From Helopsaltes ochotensis (lineage: Eukaryota; Chordata; Aves; Passeriformes; Locustellidae), in the NCBI GenBank assembly GCA_013400155.1, contig VXBM01000130.1:115556-179555 (forward strand): a stretch of DNA of 64,000 nucleotides. The letters run 5' to 3'. Positions 11,271 through 23,460 of this stretch are shown in pieces (the stretch's first letter is position 1; the number at the start of each line of letters is the position of its first letter). Both the position numbers and the translations under genes were made by a program. The notes beneath the pieces were generated by a model. The model was given only the letters and a program-made list of their open reading frames with translations. It did not search any database and was not told where the DNA came from.

Positions 11271-13366
11271 AAGTAAAAAAAGTTTTGCTGTGTCTGTGTG
11301 CTTGTGTTTGGGTTCAGAAATCAGTATTGTTAAAGCCTGCAGGGCATACTTCTATGGGAAAATTAGGTTTCTGCGTTAGCTACGTGGGATACAAATTTGC
11401 TAAAATTGTGTTACTTTAATGGTGAAATTACCCTGGATTTGAGACCCTGTTATAAGAAGCAAGTATGTTTTTTTCATGACGAGGCCATTGTGTCAAGCAT
11501 AATGATTATTCTGAAGTTACCAACTGATTAAATTAAGGAACAAAGGCTTACTTTGGTATGTACAATGATTTTGGGTACAAAGTGACAGGAACTAAAATTA
11601 CTGTGAGAAATGGACCTTTCTGAAAATAATTTCACTTTCCTCCAAATTGCTGCCTATTTTCAGTGTAATATATTGAACAACAGTGATGACTGATTTGAAG
11701 TAATGTGTCCATTCTTTTTCTATAGTGGCCTGTCTCACAGGCAGGGTTAGCAACCTCTTCTACAGCGCTGTTAAAAGTTTTCTCTTTTGAATGTTGGCAT
11801 ATATATTTATTGTCTAAACCAATTCAGGTAACAATTAGGGTATAAGGCTCTGTTGAATAATAAGACTATATTCATAAGTAGTAATGCTGTAAAAAACATA
11901 AGAATGATATTGTAATTCAATTTTTCTAAAAACCTGAAGTTTGTGCTGTCACAAACACATAAGCATCTATACTGTAATCAGTGGACATTTGGTGAATTGT
12001 AGGTTAGTTTGAATGCTAATCTTTCCCTGTAGGATTTTAAGACCAGTCTTTTTCCCTGGCAGGATAAACAGCGAAATCTGTAAAACTTGTAGGAGAACAA
12101 TGCATAGAAAAGTTCAGGTGATTTTTGTACAACGCCACAGCAACAATCTCAAGTAGAACATCCATAGGGGGAAAAAAAGTTTTGAAAAGTTGCAGGTGTT
12201 CCTATTAAGCTCGTAAGAGGATTTTCAGTGCTAATTGAAGGAACATATTAACAAAAATAAAGCTAATATTTAATGTTACATAACCTAAAGGGAAGTATTA
12301 CTAGATATATATGTTGTATGACAGGATGGAATAAAATCCTTTGATGTATCAGCAGACTCCAGGAGCTAAACGTAACAAAGAAGGTAGATAACCATAATAA
12401 ATCTGCAACGGTGAAATTCAGCATTTACATAGTGCTGGATTCTAACCCACTTACATTAATTTCTCCTTTTTCAGTTTGTATTCAAAAAAATGATTGTTAC
12501 CTGAAAAAAAAGCATTTTAATTTGTTTAAACAAGACACTGTACAGTGAATGGCATAGGATCTTGTATAATAGAGAGGAAAGGGCAGGTTTGAGAAAAAGA
12601 GTTCTAATCATGCTCATATGGGAGTAAATTTTATACTTGAAATCCAAATATTTTTTTAATTTCTTCTTTTACAATAATTTCAGTTCTCTATGCCTTTGAA
12701 TCCATACATATATGTGTATGATAATAATGGAGAAACTGCAAATTTATGTTTCCAAATATAATGTCGAAATTGCTACTGTCAGACATTTCTGGAACAGTCT
12801 CATCTTTTTTCAAGTGAAGGGGATTTTGGTATTTTGTCTAACTGAAAGGAGGAGGATATGCTTTTTTATTATTTTTGAAATTAAAGTTTAGTTTCTATTG
12901 AAGTGCAACTTTGAACTATTGTTAAAAGAGGGACCATAGCAGCCATATTGCTCATGCTAAACTCAACGTTTTCAAACCAGAGAAAGATTTAAGGGTTACT
13001 CAAATGTTTTAAATTATTACAGCAAGGAGAAGATTATAATTTTTCTCAACTGAACTTTTTCTTTTATTAAACCCAGACATTTTGATCACTATTTCTGTTC
13101 ATCCACAAAATAAGAAGAGCCATCTCTTTTTTGGCACTGCCTCAGTGTCTGCTCCAGCGTCTGCCCTTTCCTCTAATACAAATGACTGGGAAGGCTTGAT
13201 GATGATAGTAGCACAGGGTTAAAATCTCAGCCACTTGGAAAATGTATTTAGAAGTTAGGAAGAGGATTTAGGGGGAGGGTGGAAAACCATTTGGGGGGGT
13301 GGATAGAAACCAGTAAAACCAGCAGTGCTAAGGAGATAGGCTAGTTGGCTAGTTTTGCTTTGTCTT
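11271..13366. other. Unannotated AT-rich DNA
   Basis: I see no gene or classifiable repeat in this 2.1-kb stretch. A short alternating CATACATATATGTGTATG motif lies near 12703, and G-runs occur near 13290. Confidence 0.55.
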
Positions 13367-13616
13367 TGTTAACCCGAGTGCGACCACACGTAGGTACAGT
13401 CATTAAATATAATAAAGTTAGTATAACGTAAGAGAATTTCAGAAATAATTGTAGCTATGGTGAAGAAATGTTCTCCGAAGCCCAAAGTTTAATAATTAAT
13501 ATATAGTTATGCAACGGGGAGAGGGATAAAAACAGCTCTGTAGCGAATCCATGTTGGAGTCAGATTTGGGTTTGTACCCCGACTCCCAGAGCTCTTCTTC
13601 AATAAAAGCACCAGCA
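13367..13616 (+). mobile_element. Short LTR-like segment (possible solo LTR of an endogenous retrovirus)
   Basis: The segment starts TGTTAACCCGAG and can end in CA at 13615-13616, about 250 bp. It carries LTR-type signals in order and spacing: a TATA-like GATAAAA at 13525-13531, then a C-rich stretch (ACCCCGACTCCCAGAGCTC), then an AATAAA polyadenylation signal at 13601-13606, about 75 bp after the TATA-like box. CpG sites (CCCGAGTGCGACC, CACGTAGG) are denser than in the flanks, as expected of a later insertion. I see no internal retroviral genes and no convincing target-site duplication, so the 5' boundary is a guess. Confidence 0.45.
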
Positions 13617-13639
13617 TATAATCATCCCATGATTATATG
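13615..13639. other. Perfect inverted repeat, 11-bp arms and 3-nt loop
   Basis: Arms CATATAATCAT and ATGATTATATG flank a CCC loop with no mismatch. It lies just past the polyadenylation signal of the LTR-like segment. It is too short and too AT-rich to be called a terminator or miRNA. Confidence 0.8.
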
Positions 13640-15153
13640 TTTCTATGCTAACAATGACAGAGCTATTTCACCCATCTTTCCACTTTTGAGATATTCCTAA
13701 AAGAGGAGGAACTTTAAGAGGTGTTCTGGCTATTTTAAGGATAATTTACAGACCAGAAAATTCTGTCGCTTTATCCTCTCCCCACCTGCTGAGAAACACT
13801 TCTTTTTTTTTTTAAGGAAATCAGCAGCTCCATTTGTACTATTTCTTCCAATAACAATTGTAGCAAACAAGCATAAAATCATAGACTGATTTGAGTTGGA
13901 AGGGAGTTGCATTTGGGAGTTTTTCCTCATTTGCTGCTATTTAAAAAATACATTTGCCTCTGCTTCCCAAAAGCCATTTCCTTTACAAAACATCAGTTCT
14001 CCTTACTGAAGCTGAAAATCAAGCATCAGGCAGAAAAAGAGGACATCAACAGTAAAATCTGGGTTTGAGTCTCTTCTTCAGTATCTCTGTAATAGTGAAA
14101 TATTGCTGCAGTGAACTCCTTATCTGAATGTGAATAGCTTTATTGTCAGCTCTATACCAACTTTATGTACTAAATGACAGCTTTTCCAGTGTTCTCCTTT
14201 TTCTTCCCTCATTGCCTATTAAAAACATTTTTACTGATATGTTAAACTAATATTCTATTCAGGTTTTGCTAGTTATGATGCAGCAATTAAACAAGCAATT
14301 CTTTCCAGTTTTTCCCCACAGACTTTTCTTAGCCTCTGTCACACATGATAAATAGGAAATATTTCAGTAAATGGCTGTTCTTCCACCTCAATCATTAATT
14401 CATTAAGACAACAAAAGATAAATTAAAGTAGAAGAGTCAATTAAAAAAATATTTTGATAATGCTGGCACAAGTCATAATTCTATTACTGTACAAAGCCCA
14501 AAAAGCTGAACTTGGTCTGCCATGTACATGGTAGATAGAAAGAGACAAAAAAAATTTGCAAGTAGTTCCAAAATGTTCTCAATGTAACAAATTTTGTGGC
14601 TTTCCTAAATGGCAGTAAATGGTGAAATTATGTAATAGATGATTTGCAACTGCTAAACCCAACAGAAGTGTATCTGTAGTCCTGTAAAATTGTGCTAGGT
14701 CTAGTTCTCTATGGTACATGTAGCTCACGCATTCACTACACACTGTGCTCCCACAAACAGATGCAAACAAATTGTTTCAATTTACTGTTTCCTGGGCATT
14801 TTCTTCATATTAGCTCATTTCAGCCTTCTGTAGCATTTCCTTCTTTGCTAGTTTTACCTGCTTTTTCGGTGGAGTAGTTTCTGGTTTACTTCCATAGCTG
14901 CCGTCCTAGGAACTTCGGTGTTAACTTGCTTGATGCTAGTTTAAACATTCTATAGAACTTACCAGTGACATTGGCTGCAGCTCCTCTGCATCACTTGCAG
15001 CTGTAGAAGAAGGAGTTAATACTTTTCAGTGGATATTTTGCCTTTACAGAAGATCTTTTTTGGGTAGTTAGAAACGTTGTAGACCAACATCTCCCATGAG
15101 CAAGCTGCTGTGTGCTTAGAATCAGTCATGCAGTTCCCACTTATACTAATGGC
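13640..15153. other. Mostly unannotated AT-rich DNA
   Basis: Apart from the small CR1 remnant at 13874-13908, I see no gene or repeat. The oppositely oriented open frames at 14579-14770 and 14692-14877 are short and have no domain signal. Confidence 0.5.
13874..13908 (-). repeat. CR1 3' tail remnant, reverse orientation
   Basis: About 35 bp reading AAATCATAGACTGATTTGAG then TTGGAAGGGA match the reverse complement of the canonical CR1 3' terminus, including the tail ATTCTATGATT-type sequence. The similarity stops abruptly, so it is a very short 5'-truncated copy or a deletion remnant. Confidence 0.6.
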
Positions 15154-15177
15154 TTTTTTTTTATTTTTTTTTTTTTT
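15154..15177. repeat. Poly(T) tract with one A
   Basis: A 24-bp run of T broken by a single A. Confidence 0.9.
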
Positions 15178-18100
15178 GCCATACTTGCTGCTGAAAGCAT
15201 AATTCTTAAAATATAATCATTTCTTGGGGGGAAAAAAAAACCAACAACAGAAAACCAAAAACAACCTTGTGAATATGATAAACATCCCGTAGCACACCTT
15301 AGAAAATTACATTACGTCTCATAGAGTAGTCTGAAAAACTTCTGGAGCACACTTTTCATATGTGCCATAGGCTACTATACCTATTCCTACCTATGAAGAA
15401 TTTTTCAGACATAGTAAATTTTAAGGAACTTTTCGAAAAGGAATAGCTGAAGGATTCACTGTGATTATGCTGCAAGGACTACATGAGAACTTACTGTGTA
15501 TTGGTTGCTCCCTCCCATGCAGTCCCAGTGGAACTGGGGTTTCAGGTTTATGTTGTGACAATGCAGTTCATGAAACACTTCAGGTGTAGTAATCTACTCT
15601 GAAATAAGTCTGCACAATCTCACTGTAATCTAGTTTCCCTCTGTAAACAGCATGTGAGAGTTTTTTTCCTTTTCTACAGGGGCAAAACTCAAGATTTCTG
15701 TGTTGATATTCACAGGGGTTAAATTTGATGTATTTTATCATGTATCTCCATGTGACCACTTTTTAATCAAGGAAGCAACCATGCATTTGCATTAAAGTGA
15801 CTCATTAAGAATAGTCTCTAAATACATCTGTTTGAACATTTAACACAGATCCAGTTTCCACTGAAGTATTCTTAGGGTCAATTCACTGGAAGAAGAATTT
15901 GTGATGATTTAGTGACAGTAATAGCCAACTACCATGTTCTGTTGTGAGACATGCTTGCAAATAATTTATAAAAGCAATAGTAATTATGTCCATAACTCAG
16001 TGAAGAAATAAAAACAATGTATTTTGCCTCCTTCAGCAGAACCATTTAACTCAGAGAAACTATCTAGCTGCTTTACCGCACTTTGGGACATCCCTTCCTA
16101 ACAAATTGAACCTGTATAGCCATAACAGGTTATGATTTTGTCTACATAAAAGCCTTATTCATATCTATAGATTACCTTTTAAAAAGATTAAAGACTAATA
16201 CTTTCATTGTATTCAATCCTGGGGAGATGGCTTTGGTACTCTTGTCACACATGATGAAGTATAAAAGTACAAAAGAAAGGTAATCCTCTGAATAAACTAC
16301 TTTTGCCCTGGAATTACTATTTTAATAGTTTGGCATTTCCAATCAGTCATGAACAAAGAATTTAGGTGCTCCTCTATTTCTTTCTGATGTTCACTACAAT
16401 TACACGTAGGGTTTTGCTCTTATTAGTATTTGCTGAGTGGTCTTGTTCATATGGACCAGGGTTTCAAATGGTTTTGCCATTTTGAGTGTTATTTTATAAC
16501 TTTTCATGACGTGTACCTAGTTTTTTTCAATTCAATACAAGACATTGAATGCTGACTGCAAGAGCAATGAATGACTTTGCCAACTGATTCAAAGGTGAAA
16601 TTGTCTGTCAGCAATGATGATGGCATAAATGAGGAAAATATAACCTTGCCTTATTACCTCAGATTTTTCTATTTATTTATTTAACATTTCAATGTGTCCA
16701 AGATTCTCTAATCTATGTGGCCATTATTTTAGTATTTTTTATAAGGGCCAGACTTAAATTCACTACTTTGTCTATTTTAGAGCTAGGCTCCATTCTGCTG
16801 ATTTGCTAAATTAAAAGCATTTTTTCTCCATATTCAGTGATTTTTTTAAGAGTAAATTTCATAAATCTACGTAATAGAATGTGGGTATACAACTAAAATC
16901 TGACAGAGTCAATTAAAAAAATAAGAGCCATTTTGAGAAAATTCATATGCAATATATCCATTTTCTCTTCCTCATCCAAATATGGCTACTAAAAATATAT
17001 ATATTATGTAGGGCTTGTGAAATATTTTTCTTTAAAGATAAGAAAAAATATCTTTTTTTTTTCTGTAAGGCTTAAACTTACTGAAAAAGTGCAAAAGGAC
17101 AGTTTTAATGTGAAAAACTAGGAGTTTTGAGAAACATGTTCAAATGTAAAATTTCAAATATCACTTGATGTTTCTAAATTCAGTCATTTTTATGGACTAA
17201 TGTGTTAGCTGCAGTTTTTGTCTCAGTGTGCTTGCAGTCGGAATGTTTCTAGTTTCTATTTTCATTTTCTGAGTTAATGTAATAGGTGCTCTAGTTTCCA
17301 GAGCTATGTAAGATGTTCTATAAAATACTAAAATAGGGGATCCCAAAGTTTCCTCAACTGTAGGAACACACAGCAAGTCAATTATAGATTTGCATTAGTA
17401 GGAGGAGGGTTGCTTGTCTGAGGTCAAAAGGTTGCTAAACCCCTCTGAAACAGAGACATCTTCAGAGCTGGAATCATATCAAACTCAGCTAAAGCACTCA
17501 AATACGATGATGACTTCAGCCAATATTTGGTTTGCAAACCTGCATGACTAGAGACAGTATTACTATTTTTAATACCATAAAGAAATAAACTTCCAACTGA
17601 AAAGCTCTAAAAGTTAATATCCATTGATGTCACTCCCAAATGATCCTAAATCACAGCAGTACTCGATCTAGTAATTGTCATGCTTCTTGACAGACTTGTA
17701 TTATATGCACAAGCTTGTGTGCTTTTTGTCATATAAATATTAATATATATACAGTTTTATTACATAAAACATTAAAAAATCTATTAGTAATTCTACTACT
17801 GTTATTGTGTAGGTAAAATATAAAAAAAGTGATAATAAAGTTAATTTACTGAGATGATTTTGACATTTTAACATAAATAAAAATAATCTATTTATGTCCA
17901 AAGCATTTCTGAAATCATTCTCTAACACAAAGCAAAAAATTATGAATCATTTGTCACAATTACAAAATTAAACTCTGTGCAGCCTGATATTTTTCCAGTT
18001 ACTTTGAAGTAAATCTGGAATGATGTCAGAAGTTAGTCCTTTGGTATTTATAAATGGTTGCCATTGCATCATAAGCATCTTGCATTTTCCCATAGCATTG

Positions 18101-18379
18101 ACTCAATGCCTTTTTCATTATTGACAAGGGCTGGATACCTAGGTGGTTCAATAAAGCTGTGGATGATTTTCAGAATACGTGGCTGCCAGGCCTAGATGAT
18201 GAAAGCTCTTCCTGTCCTAGAGCAGCCCTTTTCTCCTGGGCACATGATGCAAAGAAAGCAGTTTGTGTAACAAGACCTTAATCAGTCACCATTCTTGTTT
18301 GTATTTCTCCTGCTTTGGATAAAATTAATAGGTCCATTTATGGTTTTTCGCCCTTCAAGCACTTAAAACTCCACAATTA
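15178..18379. other. Unannotated AT-rich DNA
   Basis: I see no gene, RNA or classified repeat in 3.2 kb, only scattered short A or T runs and TATATA motifs. The reverse open frame at 17740-17928 is 62 codons of hydrophobic, low-complexity residues and looks fortuitous. Confidence 0.55.
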
Positions 18380-18420
18380 TAATAATGTTTTATAATGTTC
18401 CTATAATGTTCCTGTAATGG
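18380..18420. repeat. Short tandem repeat, 11-bp unit
   Basis: Units of TATAATGTTCC recur at 18391 and 18402, with degenerate copies on either side (ATAATGTTT and TGTAATGG). Confidence 0.85.
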
Positions 18421-21400
18421 CTGTGCAGAATATATTTGGCCAATTCTGTGTTTCTCAAACACAATTAGGGCTTCTATTTAGTATTAAATATTCATAAATT
18501 TGACCTCAGGGAACTAGTGACTATTAACTAACACAGAGATTGATAACAGCCCTCAATTCAGAAGCTGATGGCTTTTTCCTCTTTTGCAGGAGTGGTAAAG
18601 GTACACATAGCAGCTGCAATGTCAGGAAGAGATGCAATTTGCATTCTTTTCTTTTTTTTTAATATCATGATTTTGTTTTGCTCAAGTACTTCTTTCATGA
18701 AAGAGAGAAAGGAAATTGCATTCTACAAATGCTTCTAATATGTAAGATTTCATAAGAGTGACCCATTATTGTGTGGTTGGAGAGTAGAAGTAGTTTTGTT
18801 CATTCTTTGCCAGAGCAATCCTTGCCACTTGATTAAGTTATGTTGACACATCTACTATTCCAATGTTAATTTCACAGGCATAAATTTTAGGGTTTATGTA
18901 CTAAAATACAATAAGTAGCAATAAAGCTAGAGAACACAGTGATCTTGACAAATTCCTGAAAAACTGTGTGAAACTTCATTTCCTTTTGCATAGAAAAGTT
19001 AGATTGTAAGTCAGGAAACATTAAAATGTTCAAAACCATCTTCTTCCACTCTTTCACATTATAATGCTCTTACTGAGACTGCTTTCCACGTGGAATGTTT
19101 TGTAATATATTTTCTCTCTCACTATGACTACATTGAGCTAAGTGTGGACTGAGGGAGCAGAGTGGGTTAGAAGGCTATGAAGACCAGGTTTGGATTTTCT
19201 GAGCTAGGAGTTTCAGCTGAAAAAGGTCTCCTGTGTTTTTTTTAATCTTACCTTGGGTAAGTGGGTGGATTGGTTGGTTGGTTGGGATTTTTTGTTGTTG
19301 TTGTTTGGATTGTTTTTGTGAGATTTGAAGCGACTAATCTATTGAGTAGCAATCTTCAAAATGCTATTGGGGTATAACCTGTGTTTGCGTCTCAGCAGCA
19401 AAGGAAACTGATATGTTGTTTAGGACTCAACAGAAATTTAATCCTAATTTTTTGGAACTGTATTGGTGGACAAATATTAGAATTAGTTTAACATTTTTTA
19501 GAATTATATACAGAATTCAAGTCAAATATTCTCATTGCAGTGTTAAACTGATAATGAAGGTATTATGTTAGGGTGTCAGTGTTAGAGGGCAAGGCAAAAA
19601 TATAATGGATTTCTTTCTTAACTATTTTTTAACCATTTGGAAATGGAGTTTTTTGTAAGATTTTTACCTGTATAGGAGGAGATGGGGATCTCTGAATATC
19701 TATAGGCCAGTCAGTAGTGAAATTACATATCTAACTAGTTAAGTAATAATAGATTTACGTGATTATCATGTCTTCAGGGATGCAAAAGTAGTTAAGAATA
19801 AAGAGCTTTTATTTGAGAAGGATGCAATGGAAGATTACAAGAAGACATTGCTAATTCTGATCTATTTATTTTATTTGCTATTTTAACTATATATTTATAC
19901 TGTTTAGCAGCTTCAAACTCAGTAAATTTTTTAGCTAACATGCCTTCCCAAAAGTGGCAAGTAGAGCCCAGTGTGTATTAAAAAATTCCTAGTAGTAGTA
20001 TATTCCAGAAAAAAGATGCATAAAAAATCCAAGGAATTTCCTTGGGATGTAGGTATTTTACCTAGTCAACTAAAATTTGCTGGAATGTATTTGAATTTAG
20101 GAACTTCATGATTAATTGACTCTAGACACGAGCAGTTAATTAATAGTGTACTAAAAGAGGTGCGAAATCTCTTCATTGCAAATGGGTCCTCTAAGTAACC
20201 AGTTACACAAACAGGCTTTTCTGGGGTCCTGACTGCTATGACTGTACCAGGAGAAAAGACAAAAGAGAAAACAAGTGTATGACTTTGTCTCATTTTATTA
20301 CAGCTGAAAAGAGAATGAATGTGCCAATGAAATAATGCTTGAGATAATAAACAAGGACTCATTTCACAGTTAGTGATCTTTTGAAAAAACAATTTCTGTT
20401 ATCTCTTAGTTTGCTTAACTGGTTTTATCTATCAAAGCTATTTTATTTGAAGGTGACTCAAAATCCTAATTAGTACAAAGTACAGGCAAAGGACAGTTAT
20501 TTGATTGGGTTAAGGATACTGAGCTCATTTTCCTTCTTTCTTCTTAATTATAGGAAGTTAATGTATATGCATTATCTGAGATTTGAAAAGGATTTAGAAG
20601 CTCTATATCACTCAAGATACTGTAGGAACAAATGCTCCATTTATTTTAAATTGGTGGCGAGCCAATCCTTTTCAAAAAATAAAGAAGCAGGGGAAAGAGA
20701 ATATTGCCAAAGAAAACAGCTGTATCATCAGTATACAAACAGAATTATTTGCTTTTTAATAAGCTATATTTGTGTCTCCACTATTGTTCCAACTTTGCCA
20801 TCACTCAGATCCAGTTAAAATATTATTTTTTGTCTTGTGAGATTTTCCATATAGAGCATGTTCTATTTTACATTAGCTGGAAAACCAGAGCAAAACAGAT
20901 ATGCTTGTACCAATTAATATTATTATATACACTCATAGAGAGCATGTTCTAAGCATGTGGGATTTTTTCAAACTCTTCTAGCCTTCATATATTATACCAA
21001 AAAATTTGTGGGGTTTAGTTTTTATTTATTGAATTAATGCTTAGATTTGTAAAAAAAGAAAAAAATCCTAATCCTGATTATTTCCCTTTTCCCCCCATGT
21101 CTTCTATTCTTTTTTTTTTTTTGCAATTTTTAAACTAACTATGCAGTATTACTTATTTATAGAAAGAGAAAATGAGATAATTGAGAAGAAATGACAGATG
21201 AAGATATCTCTCTTCTTTTCTGATGTTTCTTGGAACCATAAGAAAAACCTGTGAAACTGATAAATCACCAGGGAACAGTTGTGTTACATACATATATATT
21301 CACATGCTTATGTGCCTACATATGCATACTTATACATAAACACTCTTCTGTATAACCTGTTTGCTATGAATGGCATAGATATTAAAGGGTTGTACACTAC

Positions 21401-21657
21401 AGAGAGAAGTGCAAACACAAAGGATGCTCTATTATTTGCACAGTAGTTAGTTTACTTGGCAAGCATTACACCCAGAAAATTATACTAAAGTGTCACTTTT
21501 ACATGGCAATTCTTCAAATTGTAATCAACCAAGAGCACGTTGCAACCATGTTGCATTACTTATTTACAGCATATAAACATCATCTGTAGAAGGTAAAGCT
21601 TGTCAGTTCATTTCTAAGTCTGGACACAGGCATTAAACTGGGGCTCAGCAAGGTACA
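18421..21657. other. Unannotated AT-rich DNA
   Basis: It contains a GGTT/TTG simple repeat (19264-19312) and a small interrupted palindrome CCAAGGAA-T-TTCCTTGG (20029-20045). The open frames at 20066-20392 (108 codons, reverse) and 20501-20818 (105 codons, forward) show no family resemblance, and such lengths are expected by chance in this much sequence. Confidence 0.5.
19264..19312. repeat. GGTT and TTG simple repeat
   Basis: GGTTGGTTGGTTGGG is followed by TTGTTGTTGTTTGG, a compound microsatellite of about 49 bp. Confidence 0.85.
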
Positions 21658-21677
21658 TCCTGACACTAGTGTCAGGA
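21658..21677. promoter_or_regulatory. Perfect 20-bp palindrome
   Basis: TCCTGACACTAGTGTCAGGA reads identically on both strands with no spacer. A perfect palindrome of this length has an expected count of only a few hundredths in 64 kb of random DNA. The inner TGACA-N4-TGTCA halves resemble the TGACA core bound by TALE homeodomain proteins, but the usual paired site has a 2-bp spacer. A regulatory role is inference; only the palindrome is seen. Confidence 0.4.
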
Positions 21678-22639
21678 CTAAGTGTATAGACTTCTGAATT
21701 CCTTCAGACATCTAAAGAACTCTCTTTCTTTTTCTTCTCAAAAATTGGGAAGATGGTGCTGATATCTTTGCAAGGTGCATAATTGACAGCTGTAGCATGC
21801 TTTTTTCCTTAAATCTTCAGCTTTATTATTGTTCAGTATTTAGATCCCGCTGTTATGCATCACAGTTCTTAATATGCATTATTTCAGGGGAAGCTACTTT
21901 TCAGTTTCTTTGGCAGCTGTGTTGCTAGTTCTGCTGTCTTAGTGTATGCTCCCTACAATATTTTGAAGTGATAAATCATGATTTCTGTTTCAAGACGCAA
22001 ATAGATCTTTAATTCCTTAGATCACATTTTATTCTTATTCAAGCAGCAGCAAAGGTTTAAGCCTTGATTCTTGGTAACTTTAATGACTCTCCATAGAAAC
22101 AGAGCACTATAGTGCGATTTAGGTCACTTTGATACATAGATGATATTACAAACCAACTGCACTGCTTTGGAAGGCTTTTATGTTAATGAATGGCAGTAGG
22201 ATGTCATTTTGCTCTTGACACCTTAGATGTAAGTGTGAGCCAGTAGTGTAGGAGTAGGATCTGTAAACCTGTGAAAAAATTTTAATTGTGCTTCTGACAT
22301 TGAGATCACTTTGCCTCAAGAAAGCCATTAGCCCGTCTCAGAATTCCCTATTATGAAATAGTGAGGATATTTAACCTCACGTAAGTATCTTTTTCATAAC
22401 ATCATTAACGGTTAATGTTATAGGATATGTCCTGGCATTGTTCTTTAGTTCACGCGGTTTGCATAATATTGCATATATTTCTTTTGGTTTTTGGAAGTAG
22501 TGAAGTGGCTTAAGTTTTCCCCTCGGGGTTTAGTCCTTTTTTGAAATCAATGCTATCGAACTGGGGAGACCTCCACATTAAAATATATGCTTATTTCAAT
22601 AAGTATTTTAAAAAATTTATCTTTCTTTTGATAATACCA
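21678..22639. other. Unannotated AT-rich DNA
   Basis: No gene or classified repeat seen. Confidence 0.5.
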
Positions 22640-23460
22640 ATACAGGAGCAAAAGCTTACATCTCAAAGGTGCTCAGAAAAAGCAGCAGCTGCAGAGACCA
22701 TTTGCAATTCATGTGAATACCTTGGCTTTACACAGGCCCCAGTACTTGTTGGGTTTGTGGGACATAAAGGACAGAGCCAACAGAAGACCTGTGCTCAGGG
22801 CACAGAGTTAAGTGGTGCAGTAGCAGGACAGAGACCAGCATAATACACCCTCTGAGACATTGAGAAACTTCCAGAAGCACTCGTTCTGCTCCCTGCTTTG
22901 GCTTTGTGAAGTGTGACATGTGAAGTGCGTCTTGAGTAGCAGGGGCTGACTCCTCATGGCAGTGTGCCAGCTTGGCCCTACAAATGCAGTCAAATAATTT
23001 ACTGCAGGCAGCTGCTAGGGAACTGCTAGGGTCACATATTCACTCCAGGTTGTTGTGGGACACTGAATTCAGACCTTGTTTCCAAACAGGCATTTTGATG
23101 TATTGGTTCCAAAGGAATGCATGCAAGCCTATCATGCCATGCAGTTAAACCTGTGGATTTAAGTGATACAGGAGTCTGAGTTTATTCAAATAAATAAATA
23201 TGTTGTGTGTTTTCAAACACTTACTAGCACAAATGGGCTGTTTCAATGTTTTCAGCTGTATAAATGTTTCTGAAGGTTTGTCAGTGACTGTGTCCATTTC
23301 CCAGATTTTGAAACCTTCAGCAGCGGGGTGCTCTGTGTACAGCCTTGGAGGGAACCCTGCAGAAGCAGTCTGAATAATGAGGCAGAGCTTCCTTGGTGAT
23401 GAGTGAGCCTTTATCGATGTGGCAGCACTATTCAAAAGGAACCAAACTATCAAATGGGAA
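22640..23460. other. GC-richer non-coding block, unassigned
   Basis: This 0.8-kb block is visibly less AT-rich than its surroundings and has several short overlapping open frames on both strands (22541-22843 forward; 22728-22919, 22808-22993 and 23145-23468 reverse), none with a recognisable domain. A duplicated CTGCTAGGGAACTGCTAGGG occurs near 23012. I see no LTR or CR1 hallmarks. It could be an old repeat, an untranslated RNA exon or conserved non-coding DNA. Confidence 0.3.

Noticed and set aside
20066..20818. Frames of 108 (reverse) and 105 (forward) codons
   Set aside because: No domain, no family resemblance and no exon signals. Several frames of this length are expected by chance at this composition.
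22092..22120. Short palindrome GCACTATAGTGC as a regulatory site
   Set aside because: Twelve-base palindromes are expected about a dozen or more times by chance in this window.
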